Shown in pieces: positions 1-12,845 of a stretch of 64,000 bases of DNA. Source of the stretch: Nymphaea colorata. Lineage: Eukaryota; Streptophyta; Magnoliopsida; Nymphaeales; Nymphaeaceae. The stretch lies in contig NC_045141.1 in the NCBI RefSeq assembly GCF_008831285.2, positions 18,348,848 to 18,412,847 on the forward strand, given 5' to 3'. The translations under genes were made by a program, and so were the position numbers. Each line of letters begins with the position of its first letter. Position 1 is the stretch's first letter. The notes below the pieces were generated by a model, which saw nothing but the letters and a program-made list of their open reading frames with translations, did not search any database and was not told the DNA's origin.

Positions 1-1078
1 ATGGTTGAGACGTCTCTTTATTCTCTAAGCTCTGATATCTATTTGGATTTCAGATCTCAAGTCAAACCATAATTAGATCCGACATAAAAATCGATCCAAA
101 TCCCAAAAGTAGAAAACCGGAATCACGAGAAAATATTACGTCTGGTTGGTTCGGGTCGGATCGGACTATCAATTGAAGATGAGCCAATGGATGTTGTGGC
201 GGATCCAAATCCAAGACAGCGCCAGCAAGCCACCAATCATAGCTGCAGGCGAGGGTGATTCTGTAAATGTTTAACCTTGAGGACCGTTCCCGTAATTTCG
301 AAAAGCTTGAACGACTGCCGTGATGCCCGGGGAAAGGGGTGGGGGCATCGCGATCCGATTCCTCCACCTTCAGAAGAAAATATCGGAAACGCCGACAATT
401 TTTTTCAAAATTACAGAATGGGTCCAAATTGGAGGAGCCCTGAGGACCGGCAACGAGAAGATTTTTATCCACAGCAAGAGACGCACAAAACCCTGAGGGA
501 CCGTTTCGTCAATCCGAAAGTTTGAAGCCCAAATGCGTCCGGGATTCATGCCCTTTGACCAACAAGCGACTCTCACTTTTCTGACGCAGAACGACGAAAG
601 TACCCATCCAGCGGTGCCGTCGACCAGCTTAAGGGGAGGGTCCTTTACCGTCCTTGACCGGGGAGCGGGAGGAGGGTTTCGTAATTCGGTTCCCCGTCGC
701 TCATGCAAGAAGCACAATGAAAGCACAAACGGGAGGGAGCGGGAAACCACGTCAGCACGGGGAGGGTGGGAGGCCGTCTAATCGTTGGAGATCGCTCGGA
801 TCGATGACGTGGCGTCGGAAATTTCATATCCCGCCCAAATCCGGATTTGATCCGTCGTTGTTATTTCGATTTTAATTCCTCGACCTTTTATTTGCGCCTC
901 TCCCCTTTGCTCTTAGCCATCGCGTGTGGTTTCTCTCTCTCGCGCTCTCTCCCCGTCACTCCTTCTACGGTACGCTGCGCGCTCCTACCCGTTGTGGTTT
1001 TTCCGCCGTCTCTTTGCCCGTCCGGTCGATTCTGACAAGGTGTTTTGGATCCGATCTAGCTTTTCCGGCAGGTTTCCG
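1..1078. other. Spacer and presumed promoter/5' UTR of the HMGB gene
   Basis: No protein-like reading frame was found. Two imperfect copies of a roughly 37-bp segment (near 271-310 and 487-525, both built on a GAGGACCGTT-like core) lie about 215 bp apart. The stretch from about 930 to 1030 is rich in CTCTCT and CCGT, as is common in plant 5' leaders, and runs into the HMGB start codon. The transcription start cannot be placed. Confidence 0.4.
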
Positions 1079-2260
1079 ATGAAAGGAGGCAGATCGAAGG
1101 CGGATACGGCCAAAAAGGCCGACAACAAGTGAGTTTTCTGTTGCTTTCGCGTTTGTTGCCTCGTTTCCCGTGGTTTTTGGCGATGGGTTGTTGGGAGTCG
1201 CCTCTGTGTTTTCGGGATGTTTCGTTTTTTTTAGGGTTTTGACTAATCCGCGGGTTTCCGGATGGGGAACGATTGGTTTATAGGTTAGGGACGAAGAGGA
1301 AGGCGCCCGCTAGCGACAGGATCAGTAAGAAACCGGCAAAGAAAGGGAAGGACCCGAACAAACCGAAGAGGCCTCCCAGTGCCTTTTTCGTTTTCATGTG
1401 AGTATTTCGTCTCTGATTTTTTTTTTTTTGGGGGGGGTGGGTTATATCCCCCTTTCCCTCCTTCCTTATTCAATCGACGATCTGCTTGTTACTGTTTTAA
1501 TATATGTAATTTTTTTGTCTGTGCAGGGAGGAGTTCAGGAAGCAGTTCAAGGAGAAGAATCCTAACAACAAGTCCGTCGCCGCTGTAAGTTTGGAGGAGT
1601 TCCCTGCTACGTTGCTCTGGTTCATTTGTTTGTTCGTTTGTCTTTCTCTGTATTTATTTGTGTATTTTTGCTTGCGGTTCAGGTCGGAAAGGCTGCCGGT
1701 GATAAGTGGAAAGCGATGTCTGAAGCTGTAAGTATTGGCTGAACGGCTTGCTTTATCATTTTCTCAGAAATGGAAACTGGAATGGCCTGTTGACTACTTT
1801 TGTTCGATTTAATTTTCAATTGACAGGAGAAGGCACCTTATGTGTCCAAGGCGGCCAAGAGGAAGACCGAATATGAGAAGACTTTGGCAGCGTACAACAA
1901 GAAACAGGTAACTTTAGTACGAACGCATATTAATTTAATATTCTTACTGATTTTGCTGTTTTTCCTGACAATTTCACAATAAACAAATCAGCAGTCCGGT
2001 GGTTCCGACGATCATGAAGAGGAAGAATCTGACAAGTCGAAGTCCGAGGTCAATGATGAGGACGAGGAGAGCGAGGAGGTAACCGCGTTCGATTTTGTTT
2101 TTTCCAATTTCTATTTTTTTTTGCCCTAACTGATTGTTTAGCTTCTTATTTCTCATGGATTCTACCGAAATTATGTCTTTTTAGTTCGATTTACTTCAAT
2201 TTATGTGTCCTATCTGGTTATAACACATGTTGCTTGTTTCAGGAGGAAGACGATGACTGA
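1079..2260 (+). CDS. HMGB: HMGB-type high-mobility-group chromatin protein, 150 aa
   Basis: Seven coding exons: 1079-1128, 1284-1397, 1527-1584, 1683-1727, 1827-1907, 1992-2078 and 2243-2260, all with GT-AG borders and summing to 453 nt. The protein starts MKGGRSKAD and has a basic, lysine-rich N-terminus. A single HMG box follows from KDPNKPKRPPSAFFVFM (about residue 39) through VGKAAGDKWKAMSEAEKAPY to about residue 112. An acidic tail with SEVNDEDEESEE ends in EEEDDD. This basic-box-acidic layout, the length and the tail closely match plant HMGB1/2/3. Family members bend DNA without sequence specificity and act as nucleosome-associated architectural proteins in the nucleus; the acidic tail modulates binding. 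Exon 6 has a tandem CAGCAG acceptor, so a version lacking one Gln is possible. The paralogue number is not assigned. Confidence 0.93.
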
Positions 2261-4762
2261 GAGCCGAAGAGAAGAATGGAAACATCACGCGAAATTGGTG
2301 ATGATAAGTGATGCTGTGGTTTGACTTGTGGGAATTGATCCAATCGGAACGAAATTCTCCAAACTGTTTAGTTTTTCCTTTGCTCTCCTTTCTTCGGCAC
2401 GTTGCCGCTGCTGTTGGTTTCTGATTTTAGGCGATGAATACGATCCTTTGCCTGCCGTCCTCTTCTGTCATCTCTATACTGATCGCCTGACATCCTTCTA
2501 GTTCCCTATTCTGTAATTAGCAAATTTTAATTCAAGTTGAAAATTTAGCTTCAATTGCTGCTATATCCGTTGGTGCGCGAGAAAGCTTCCTCGTTTCTTT
2601 TTTTCTTTCACCGTCTCTTCCTCTTGGTTTTTGGATTAGATGGTTTGAGAAAAGGGCGCAATTGTTTTGGAATGCGATTGTTTTCTTGGTCTTTTGTTCG
2701 CTCGTGAACCTCGTTCTGACATTTGATTTTTCAGCAAGTCTGGTGCTTCAAATTTCACATTGTCATTCGTTGTCGTTCTCCGTTTCTATTTTTTTCCCGT
2801 TTCAATATGGTTTACTTTAGTTCAGAAATTGTTAAATATTGCTTTGCTGTTGGACTGTCTCGCGTTTAACTCCTTCGTCTTTGATACCACGATGCCGAAT
2901 GTGGTAGGTGCACGGGTTGGTGGGTGTCGCGAAGTTGTTCGAAGATGCTTTGCCGGTGTAAATTTTTGTTTGATTGCAGTCTGCATTTGATGAGTAGTTG
3001 TTGGCGAAGGATTTTACTGGGCGTAGATGTTTGGTTCTGTCCTTAAACTATTTCATATTCATATTCTTTTCCCCACGTCATATCAGCGAGGGGTGACTAT
3101 GAAGTTCTAACGTGGTCATATTTCGAGTTCTCGAATTCGTAAGCTACTCGGTCATTTGTTGAAACCGCCAATCTTTACCTGGATGCTGCACTAGAATGCT
3201 CGGTAGGATTTGGGACATGATGCAAGCTGGGGCTTGACATTCTCCACGTTTCCTTGCTTTTCTTCATGTTACCTGTTCACATTATTTTATTCTCATTGGC
3301 GTCCTCTCGCCGATAAAGAAAATGGTCAGGCATTAATTGGTATGTGTAGGTTTTTACTTTGATCTTTTGGCCGGTTTAAGGCTTCTGGACAAGCGGTTGT
3401 TCCACGTCGATAGGTTGTCAACGTGGTGGCCTCTCTCAATTGTGTTTAGGATTGGTTTGCATTGGGCTTGGAGCTGAGTAGGTTGTAGGTGGAAATATTA
3501 TTCCCCTTGTCTTCTATGTACGAGGTGGATTAAAGGTCTAACTGTTGATCTTATATATAAACAAAATTTTGTTAGAAGCCGTAGCATGTCGATGGTATTT
3601 TTGATGGTTCCAAATATATATTATCGTCTTGATGTTCCGGAAGATTTGCTGAACTGGGATTTGACATTGTCGATTGCCTCCTGGCTGGAAGGTTTCTCAA
3701 TGAGTGGCTTGATGGGTTACCATACAACAAGGGTTGTTTGATGGAGGAATGCACAGAACGACATGCCGCTAGTCCAGGCGGATGGTGAAATCAGTTCGGT
3801 GATTTACCAGCGAATGTCGTGAGCGTTGCCATGTTTACCTTCTCACTGTTAACGTGTCTTCTGTCCTTGGGAATGCTGTCCTGTAAGCTCTCACACGTTT
3901 CATGCCAGTTGTGGTTTATGACATTAGCCTTCGTTTCATATGTCGTTCATTGTTTAACGATTGTGGTTTTATTGCGTAAGCGCAAATTTCATCTATAGAT
4001 TGAAATCAGGTATAGCTTCAGGTTGGCAGGGTGGCGTTGTGGTTTGCAGCATGAAACTGAACCTTCTAATATTAGGAATGTAAATGTAAGAAGAAACGTG
4101 CAGATCTTGTTACTTGGAAAGGTACTTTTGAAATAACGGTACACTTGAACATGATTGCCCAGACATATTGGCATGTCAAACGTTGCCAATGATTTGTCTT
4201 GCAAAATTTTGAGAATGTTGAATAGACAAAGCATATTGAAAAGCAAATATTGCATCATAATTCCACAGCCTTTGTACTTCTCTAGAGTTATCTTGACATG
4301 AAAACTGTCTATTCCAGTTGAAGAGGTACGAGTACTTGTGATTAGCACTTTTATCCTGGACGGAGTTCATGCTGACGTAGGTGCAACTCTGTCTGTGCAC
4401 GTGGGCGTGTGCACGTCAGGTACTTGCTTATGCATGCTTATGTTCAAACTTTCCATTAATTATAAATGTCTTTAGTTAGTGTTTGACAAACGATCAGTAC
4501 ATAGTCCACAAAAGCGATGTCGCAAAGGTTTTCACTTGGCATGGCTTTGCCTAGGACAAACCACAGATGCAAGATCGCACAGAATGATGTGGCATATAAG
4601 TTACAAATAATTATTGACATTTGATATACAAGATCAGATGAAGTGAATTGGCATCCAAATTAGGATTGTTTATTTAGCATTTGATAGCAGAATGACAAGG
4701 TTGACCAAGCATCTCACGAGCGATCAATTTAAAAAAATTTAGGTGCTTCACTCTCGACATGA
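2261..4762. other. Intergenic, between converging HMGB and TRM-type genes
   Basis: The first few hundred bases are presumably the HMGB 3' UTR. The remainder holds only short unsupported frames and no recognisable repeat, RNA gene or transposon. Both flanking genes point into this region, so it must contain two polyadenylation regions. I could not place either one confidently. Confidence 0.45.
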
Positions 4763-7700
4763 TTAATGTAACAAATCAAACACAACCTCCTCAATCAATT
4801 CTTTCAAAACGACTTTCTCCAATTGTCTGCTTATCAGTTCCACATCACCCTGTATTATTCCAACCCACTGATTCTGCTTCAAACTTTTCTCAACTAGCCC
4901 GTTTATTGTGTCATCTCCTGTGGATTGTGTTTGGATACACTTGCATACCGTCCCACATACATCGTTGAGCAATTGTTCGATGCTAGGAACCACCACTGAG
5001 GAGCTTATAGTGCTTCTACCTGGTGCAATGTTAGTTGGGAAGTGACCCAATTTGGATGCTAGAGCCTCATTCAGCAAATCAAAAAGCAGTTTATGCTCTA
5101 TCTTGATCCCTCTAGTGTCTTGGGTTTGTTCTCTGTGAGCTTCCTCGACTTCATGAAAAACCCAACTTCTGATTGGTGCAGCAGGGGAATCCCACATTGA
5201 TAAAATCCCGTCCATATCATCAAAAAATCCAGCAGCAGCAAGTACATCTCTCAAATAAGCTTCTGGGTTGCCTTCTGGCTTAACACATGCCTCGTTAGAA
5301 CTTTGTGTCGCTACAGCTAATCCTTGAAACTCAGCGTGGTTTATCTGCTGATTCAATTCTGTACGGTAAACAGAGGGATCAGCGCTTCCATGGACCGTGT
5401 TCAGAACAACAATCAATGCAAGATAATCTTGTGTAACAAAGTTTTTAACGCTGCATGTTTTGAATTCAGTTCTGAGCCAGTACATCAACATGTCAAATTC
5501 ATACCGTGTAGCTTTTATGTTAACGAACATGATGATATACCCATTTTATGCTAAAATGTATATGCAGTAAATACGTAATTCAAAGTCAGTCGGAAGGGCT
5601 TTTCTGGATGTGATGGCCTTACAATAAGTCGCTACATACTTTTTCTCCGTAAACAATCTAACACAGATCTATCTGTGATATTTAGCAGTATTCGCAAAAC
5701 ATTCCTTGTTGTACTGAAAATGCATATTTCAGGTAAATTCACAACTGGATTAGTACTTGGTACTTCGGATATGGTGAAAAATGGTTAGTTAATGTATGCA
5801 AAGCAAGTAAGCAACTAGATAAAGGATGAAATCTGTTTTCCATGAAATCATAACTTACCTGGGACCTCAACCTGTTGATCGGAACTGGTATCCTTGAAAA
5901 CTTCTTGAACAGGAACATCTTCATTAAAAGTTATCACGTCAAGTGTTGAGACTGGAATGTAATGATATGCTGGTCCACAGCAAGTATCATCTTGGTTGTC
6001 ACTGGATGAAGATGCAGGGGTGGGCGGTACCTCAGCTGAGTGTTCCTTCACACGAATAATTCATGGTTTTAAGATGAAAAAGTTAGTACATGGATGCAAA
6101 TAGATTCCAAGCATAAACGGAAAAGCTCAGTTGAGATTCTTGCCAGCATGTTCAAGTTTCTGGAGACTGAAGGAAATGTCACCGGACTACTGGTCAAACC
6201 AAATTCATCCACTCCTCGCTTAGCTGATTGGATCTTCTTGCCAAATAGCTTATTTCTGAAAGATAAACTGTCTTTGAGATTCGAAGCCTTCCATTTCAAG
6301 CTGAATCTATGTTTCTTTCTCTTTCTGGTCTCTGAAGCCCTGTTATTATCCGTTTCATGATTTCTGTTGATGTATGCACTTGCTAAAATTGGCTGATCTT
6401 CAGTAGGTAGGTCTCTCAACGCTGTTCCACATATGGGAGCTAAAGTAGTTTCGGCTGGACTCCCTGATGATACCACATCATGATCAAATACCATTTTACT
6501 CTTCAAATCATCTGGAAATGATGTAGCGGCTAACTCAGCCGTGTGTTGCCTTTCATTTTGATGATTCACCGTCTTTCTAGTGCCCGAAAGGCTTGGTACT
6601 GACGATATTTCCCCTTTGTTATAAATTGAATTCCTTTTCCCAGCTTCTTCTGTCTCAAGGATGCCTGGGTGCGATGCTTCTGACAACAATCTTTGGGTGT
6701 CTCTGTTACTAAATTTGGGAGAACCTGGCATTCGATTTTGAACATTTCTGCTCTGTGATAACATCGACTTTGACTGGAGTGGGCTCCTGTTGCTTGCAAC
6801 ATTACCTCCTAACTGCTTTGCTGTCTGCTGAGAAATATCTTTGGAGATTGATCCATCAAAGTGAGAACTTTTAATCTGTCTGCCTGGCCTTTTTAAGTCC
6901 TTTTCTTCATTACCTCTCATTACAAGTATAAGCCTTTCTTTAACCTCCTCAAGGAAACATTCAATGCTTCCTTCAGCAGCCTGTACATCACTTCCAAGTG
7001 ATTTTGATGATTCAGATTGAATAAAACCTGTATCTCTCATAACACGGTCTCTTTCCTTCATTGCTGTCTGTTGAGCAACTTCTTTGGGGCTCAATGATTT
7101 ATCAAAGCAAGAAATGTTAGTCCCTGTGTTGGGCCTTTCAACATCTTCTCCAGCAGTGCGTGTCATTCCAAGTATAAGCCTTTCCTTGACTTGGTCAAGA
7201 AAATCTGAAATACTTCCTTCATCTTCTTGACTTTTTACTTCTGAAGCAGAGTCAGACTTATCTAGGTCATCAAATCTTTCAGGTCCGGGCTTCAACAACA
7301 CAATTCTAGCAGGTAATGATCTAATTTCTTGTTCATCGCATCTTTTAAAGAAAGCTTGATCACAATGACTGTTTCTATCAACATGCTGAATGGGCATTGA
7401 TTCCAGTTTCTTTGTCTGTAAAACTTTACTGTTGTTGTTTCCTTCAAGAAAATCATCACCCTGCACTTCAGTTCCTGCTCTGCTTGAGACATGGTGCCCT
7501 ATTTCTGAAGGCTTCTCATTAGTTTCATTTCTTTTAGCATCAGCATATCGGGTCAATTTTTCCCTGTTTAATCTCTCTTGTGCAAGAGCCTGATAATCAT
7601 TCGGAGGCCCATCTCTGGAGTCAAGGCCACAGCCTCTTGAGTTTTCCCAGGTCCTGGAACTGTGCCATGCTTCAAATTCTTTCTTGAATTTTTGCAATTG

Positions 7701-9045
7701 CTGTTCTTGGGGATGCATGTTAAGGAAAGGCTTTGTCAACTTTGAGCTAGTTTTAGAATGCAGTGGATCTTGTTTGCTTTTACTAAAAGGTTCATCTTCT
7801 TTCCGATGATTAAATTTCTTCGAGAAAATTTGTTCCTTTTTATCAAAGTTCTTGAACTACGACCTCTGCTTCCTTCACATGAAGATGGCTTTACTTCTGA
7901 TGGAAACTCATCCACCCCCATCAAACGAGCAACGACACTAGGAGTAGGTGCACTTCGTTTTGCCTTGTGTTGCTTTGGTGGCTTCCTGTTTACCCTTGGC
8001 TTGGTTGGGGTTGCACTTGAAGAGTTTCTCTTCAGTTGAACCGAAAACTGAAAGCCAGGAGAAAAAAGTTGATATAGTTCAAAACTTCAAATTACTTGAA
8101 TGTATCAAAAGAGTAGCATTAGTACAAACATAGCTGACTTTATTGAATAAACATTAAGATCCAAAGGTATCATGCCACGACTTCTTCACTATTCTGGCAG
8201 TCAGCAAGTGACATCTGAAGCAATATAATTTTCAAAGAAACCACCAGAAATTCACCCACTTATTGAACAACAACGAGACAATGTTCAGTTGTACTGCAAA
8301 TTTGGCATTTCGACAAACCATTATACGCCAACATTATTCCTCTGACATTATGGCGGCTTATATACATATCATGACTATGTTATTTGCTAATTTCAGCATA
8401 GAAAGCAGAGTTTATTTGATAACTAGTAAACTCTAATTAGGCATAGACGAAAATATGTATTGATAACATTCCATGCCACAAGTCCTAAAACTTATAAGAT
8501 TGCTAATTGTGGAACTGCATCAATTGATTTAAAGGGTAGACACTTACATTCCAAGAGGCATACGGGCACTGTCTTGACAAAATTTGATTTCTTGTTGAAG
8601 AGAATCTGTTAAAAAAGGCTTGTTGCAAAGACTTCGATAACTTTGACAGCATAAAATGAAAAAAAGGGATAATCTATTGATGCTTAGGGTGATGCATAGA
8701 GAGCCCAAATGACTGAAACTCAAAAGCAGGGAATGAGGAAGATATTCATAATCGAGAAAAGATGATTGTTTAGTATAATTATTCATGACAACATTATCAA
8801 TCACTACTAGCTTTTCAAAAGCTGCCTGCTTCTGGGACCATATCATGTATATATTGATAAGTTCAGACTTAACAGTCAAATACAAGAATTAAAAACCTAT
8901 CTTTTGCTAAAGACAACAAGCAGCCGCAGCATTCAACATTCATATGCAAATAAAAGAAAAATCACCGGTATGCTTTCATCTTGAGTATACAGGCAGTGGG
9001 ATGATTCCAATTGTAGGTCTAAACTGTTTCTTGGAGCTTCCAACC
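4763..9045 (-). CDS. TRM-type protein with VARLMG motif and C-terminal DUF4378 (5' end incomplete)
   Basis: Coding exons, in gene order: 9045-8966, 8047-7895, 7835-6183, 6045-5859 and 5358-4763 (TAA stop). All phases agree, giving at least 889 residues. An N-terminal exon or exons must lie upstream, because the first exon listed starts in phase 1. Motifs in order: LEAPRNSLDLQ; a basic stretch leading into SVVARLMGVDEFPSE; the conserved block QQLQKFKKEFEAWHSSR with NYQAL-like DYQALAQERLNREKL; two internal repeats of the type FLEEVKERLILVM (also FLDQVKERLILGM); then DUF4378 from GNPEAYLRDVLAAAGFFDD to the end, closing with LIEEVVFDLLH, which resembles the TON1-binding C-terminal motif. Proteins with this layout (TON1 RECRUITING MOTIF/LONGIFOLIA group) bind TON1-PP2A complexes and cortical microtubules. 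Function here is inferred from family. Between the VARLMG segment and the next block the reading frame changes. I join them with a 59-nt intron (7894-7836), but a frameshift is possible. Confidence 0.8.
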
Positions 9046-12000
9046 CTGCATGAACAAAAATAGTTTAAGATCACTATAAATTATTAGAACATGCGTCAAC
9101 ATGAATGGACTTGAACATACACCCAAACACAGACACACGCTAAAGATATCAGGAAAAGCATGTCACCAGACCACATAACTCATGGTTTAGACCAACTGAG
9201 GCCTGGAACCCATGAAAATCTCACCATTCAAATGCTTCCTATGTGCCAAAAACTTCTCAGAGGTGCTAGCATGATCAAAGTCGAAAAGATGCAGCAACAG
9301 TGCCATTATCTCTGATGTTGCCTTCAAGCAATTTTCAGAAAGCGTCTAGCCACTTGATTAACATTGCATGAGGTGTCCTGTTGAACATATTTATGGAGCT
9401 TGAATTAGCAGAATGTATAAACATGAAGCAGACGAAGAGAAAAGCCAAAGGAGAAATGAGCTCATGTCAAGTTTGAAAACGAACTCATGCTGCTTGGAAA
9501 GGGAATAGGCTGTGCCTGACTAGGCTATATTAGTCTTCATGTCAAGTTGAACAAGATTCAGCAATGAGCAGTTGAATCAGGACTTTACCATCATAGAAGC
9601 GAGTCAGTAATTCAGTTAGTGGTCTTCATGCAGGGCTTTGGACAAAACCAGGAAAATCTAGCCTTCATAAATCTCACTTGGATATCACTCAGAACTTTAT
9701 AAGTCTAGCCTGCCTGAAGAATGATGCTAATCCTATCAACTTGAGCTGGCACGAAGCGATCTCTTTTTCCTAGACTAGCCCGAGTTCACTTGTGTTGAGC
9801 CAAATACATACAAACAATATAAAACAAATAACTTACTGAAGATGGTTCTCCAAACCATGCCCAGTTCAATTCACATGGATGAAACTCAAAACTTCTGCAA
9901 CCCATCTAAGTCTCTCTCTCTCTCTCTCTCTCTCTCATATTAATGTGCGTTTGCGTTTGTGTATGTCATTTCCTCTCAGCGTCTCCTTCATACCCCATGA
10001 ACATTGCATTTCACAGTTCAGCATTTCTGAAACTGATAACCATTTCAATTAGTAGCCTTTCCATTATCATGTCATCGAAGTTCAGCCACATTAAACATAA
10101 AAAAGGAAAAGAGAAGGCAGGAAGTCTCAGCCAACCGAATGAAGCAGATGACTTTCGCTGCCGCCCCATAAAAACCAAAGGCTTGCTACCGAAAATATCA
10201 ATTTCAACACTTTTTGCTGTTTATCTGAGAGAATGAAAAATTTCCTATTCGTTATGACAATTAGCGCTGCCAAGGTCACGACTTGCAAAATGCACAAAGA
10301 AACTCATTGATCACTTTGCTTATGCATGGCACTATCCATGCACTTGTGTGTTTTCTCCTCCAGGAAAGGTCTCATCATTTGTTGAAGCATATTGGACAAG
10401 GGGCATTTCCTTCAGTCATTTTTTCCCGTTACCTTAGACAGACCTTCAAATGGAATTATTGGAGAAAAAACGGGGACCTTCAAACAGAGGACAGTGTGTT
10501 CGCCAGCTAGTAGAAGCTATAGGTGTATATGAAAGAAATCAGAACTCAATGGTAGATCCACTGAGCTCAAAACTTTGGAGAAGAAAGCTGCGCAGCTTGC
10601 CAAGAATGCGGTAACGAGAAAGAAAGAAAGAAGGATACAACAGAGAAACTTACGAAACGAAAGACAAGACCAACATAAACATAGCAAGCTTGCACCCCTC
10701 AGGAGCTTCTTCCAATACCAAATTTCACCACAGAATACAGGAGACGGAAATGGCGACACCCCACAGGCCACAGGAACCCCGCCGCTGGCGCCGATCTGAG
10801 GGATGAGGCAGGAAGAACGGCGGAAAAGCCACGAAAGGGACAAGGGATCAAACGGGAAGAACATGGGGTTGCCGGAAAAAACCCTTCGAAACTGCGGGTG
10901 ACACAGAATTTTTGCATGGAAAATGCTTGGGCGGTTGACCGAGGACGCCGACCATCGTGGGAGACTTTTGACATAAAGAAGATGCTACAATAACAGGAAA
11001 CTGGAGTGCACGATTTCTCTCCAGTCCATGGCTTACCAGCTCATGAGTTTTTTTTGGTTTCTTAATTGTTTTCGGAAGCATAAATATAAAAATGGAGGGG
11101 AAGATTCCACCAGTCTCGAAGAAATTGCCGCTGCCAAGAGGATCGACAAAGTAGGCAATCATTTGTCAACAGTTTAAAAAGGCAATCGTATCAAGTCAGC
11201 GTGTTTTGTAGATCGCATTGGTAAGTCCGGAATAGATTAAAATAATTTTTGATCCTGGCCATGAATTCGCGCCAAATCTTTCGATGGCAATCAAATAGTC
11301 GAAGAAAAACTTGCTTTTCTTTTCAATAAATTTTTCCTGCTTCGATCAACAGTACAATGCCTACCTATACTAAGAGCCCAACCGCTGCGGTACTATCCGG
11401 TTTGCTGGTATAACAAAACCACACGGTTAAGTTTGAATTCCCTTCATTTAACTTCTTGATTTCTATGTACTTTAAGCAATTAATCAGCAACAAAACTAAA
11501 ATGTATCTCTATTAGTTCTTCAAAACTTGGACACTGTTTTCCGAACCAAGATAGTTGAGAAATATACATGTATCCTTTAGGCTTCTACAGATCACATGCA
11601 AATGACAATGTTCAATTTTCTTTTGATTTTTAAAATAATAACATAGAAAAGAAATCGGTGGTAAGAGTTTTCTTCTGAAGTTTATATACCGTATAAACAA
11701 AAACAAGTCTATCAATGACAATTGCAATCGATGAAAGAAAGACCTTTAAGCCTACAAATTCAGTCTCCGACATTTAGATATGCAGATTTGGTTATTATGA
11801 CCATAAAAACCAAATCCCACAATCTGAAACTTCCAAAATCTACAACTTTTAGACTGGATAAACTGATTGAAGAATGTTATTGCAAGTCTTCAACAATGAA
11901 GATTGGATCCAGAACATACTGTTAACACTCTGAATTAAAAAAAGAAAATTGATCATTGAAGCCTAATTGTAGAATTTCATGTTATCTACTGCAGTTTTGA

Positions 12001-12049
12001 CCAGCTGCCAGCAAACTACAAAGAGATGAGCGGCGGCAACCACGGCTGC
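9046..12049. other. Upstream part of the TRM-type gene and spacer to the metallothionein gene
   Basis: The TRM-type gene must have at least one more exon here, because its first recognised exon begins in phase 1. I could not place it. A candidate at 9905-9837 has the wrong phase. The reverse strand at about 10520-10900 lacks protein-like coding sequence and looks like a leader or promoter. A (TC)n tract lies at 9911-9936. From about 11200 to 12000 the sequence is AT-rich with no feature I can support. Confidence 0.4.
9911..9936. repeat. (TC)13 microsatellite
   Basis: An uninterrupted TC dinucleotide tract, in the presumed 5' intron or leader region of the TRM-type gene. Confidence 0.95.
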
Positions 12050-12845
12050 TCAAGCGCTGCACTTCTCGCAGTCGCAGCCAGGCCTGCAGGCGCAAAAGGC
12101 TCTTCCAATTCCGCCGGTAGCAGAACCGCCGGCCGCCCTCACGCACTCGCACGGGGTGCAGCTGCAATGGTCTCCGCACTTGCAGTAGGAATGCCGCACT
12201 GTGGTCGGTCCGGCACCCAACTCCCCCGCTGCGCACCTGCAAATACATGTAGTTCACCATTAACCATGCATCATCAATATTCAATACAACACTACCATAC
12301 AAGATTCCAGGGACCACTTTTCCACATATAAAGAAGAAACAGAAGAGAAAAAGAGCACCATCATCTTCCATGAAAAGCAAAAACAGAGAAGTGGGAAGTG
12401 AGGAGATCAAATCGAATTGCCCTTATTTATATTTTTCATTATGAGGAAGAAAAGGAAGAGAAACAAGAGGACCATAATCTCATGCAGAGAGAAAAAAGAA
12501 AAAAAAAAACAGAAAGCTGCAGGAAGGTCCACCAAGACAGCAAAATTCAGGCATGGGCAATTGAATTGACTCTACACTCATTTTCACATATAAAGCAGAA
12601 AAGAAGAGAAAAACAGCTGCAACATCTTCTATGGAAAGAAAGAAAAAACTGGGAAGTTGAGAGGTGAAACCGAATGGACTCAACTCCCGTTTGTGACATT
12701 TGAAGAAGAAAGAGGAGTGAAAAAAGACCATCATCTTGCATGGAAAGAAAAAGATGGAATTAGACAGAGACCTGCAGGAAGGTCCACCAGGGCAGGGGTA
12801 GGGGCACCCGCATTTGTCGTCACATTTACTTCCTGTGTCTGCCAT
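12050..12845 (-). CDS. MT4: Type 4 (Ec, seed-type) metallothionein, 86 aa
   Basis: Two exons, 12845-12772 (74 nt, ending TGCAG before GT) and 12236-12050 (TGA stop), total 261 nt. The protein begins MADTGSKCDDKCGCPYPCPG. It has 17 cysteines in three clusters of 6, 6 and 5: CDDKCGCPYPCPGGPSCRC, then CKCGDHCSCTPCEC, then CACRPGCDCEKC. Histidines lie before and inside the middle cluster. The three-cluster CxC spacing and conserved His are the signature of plant Ec metallothioneins, which bind zinc and store it in maturing embryos. The intron (12771-12237, 535 nt) is unusual: it contains a diverged tandem duplication that includes a copy of the end of exon 1. RY and ABRE-like motifs upstream fit seed expression. 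Confidence 0.95.
12323..12795 (-). repeat. Diverged tandem duplication (about 260 bp) in the MT4 intron, including an exon-1 relic
   Basis: Two related units are shifted by about 255-262 bp. Each has CACATATAAAG, a purine-rich run with ATCTTC(C/T)ATG, and then CTGCAGGAAGGTCCACCA on the + strand. In the unit nearer the promoter this last string (from 12772) is the end of exon 1. In the inner unit (from 12517) it is a copy inside the intron. The inner copy is followed, in gene sense, by CTTTCT instead of the GTCTCT donor, so it should not be spliced. Confidence 0.75.

Noticed and set aside
9837-9905. Candidate first coding exon of the TRM-type gene (minus strand, ATG followed by MGCRSFEF and a GTAAGT donor)
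   Set aside because: It ends in phase 0, but the next recognised exon (from 9045) needs one carried base. Joining them gives an early stop, and no intermediate exon was found.
10517-10864. 115-residue minus-strand frame
   Set aside because: Composition is Phe/Leu/Cys/Ser-rich without domain character. The region looks like leader or promoter sequence.
12026-12331. 101-residue plus-strand frame
   Set aside because: It is the antisense shadow of metallothionein exon 2, whose cysteine clusters are unmistakable on the other strand.
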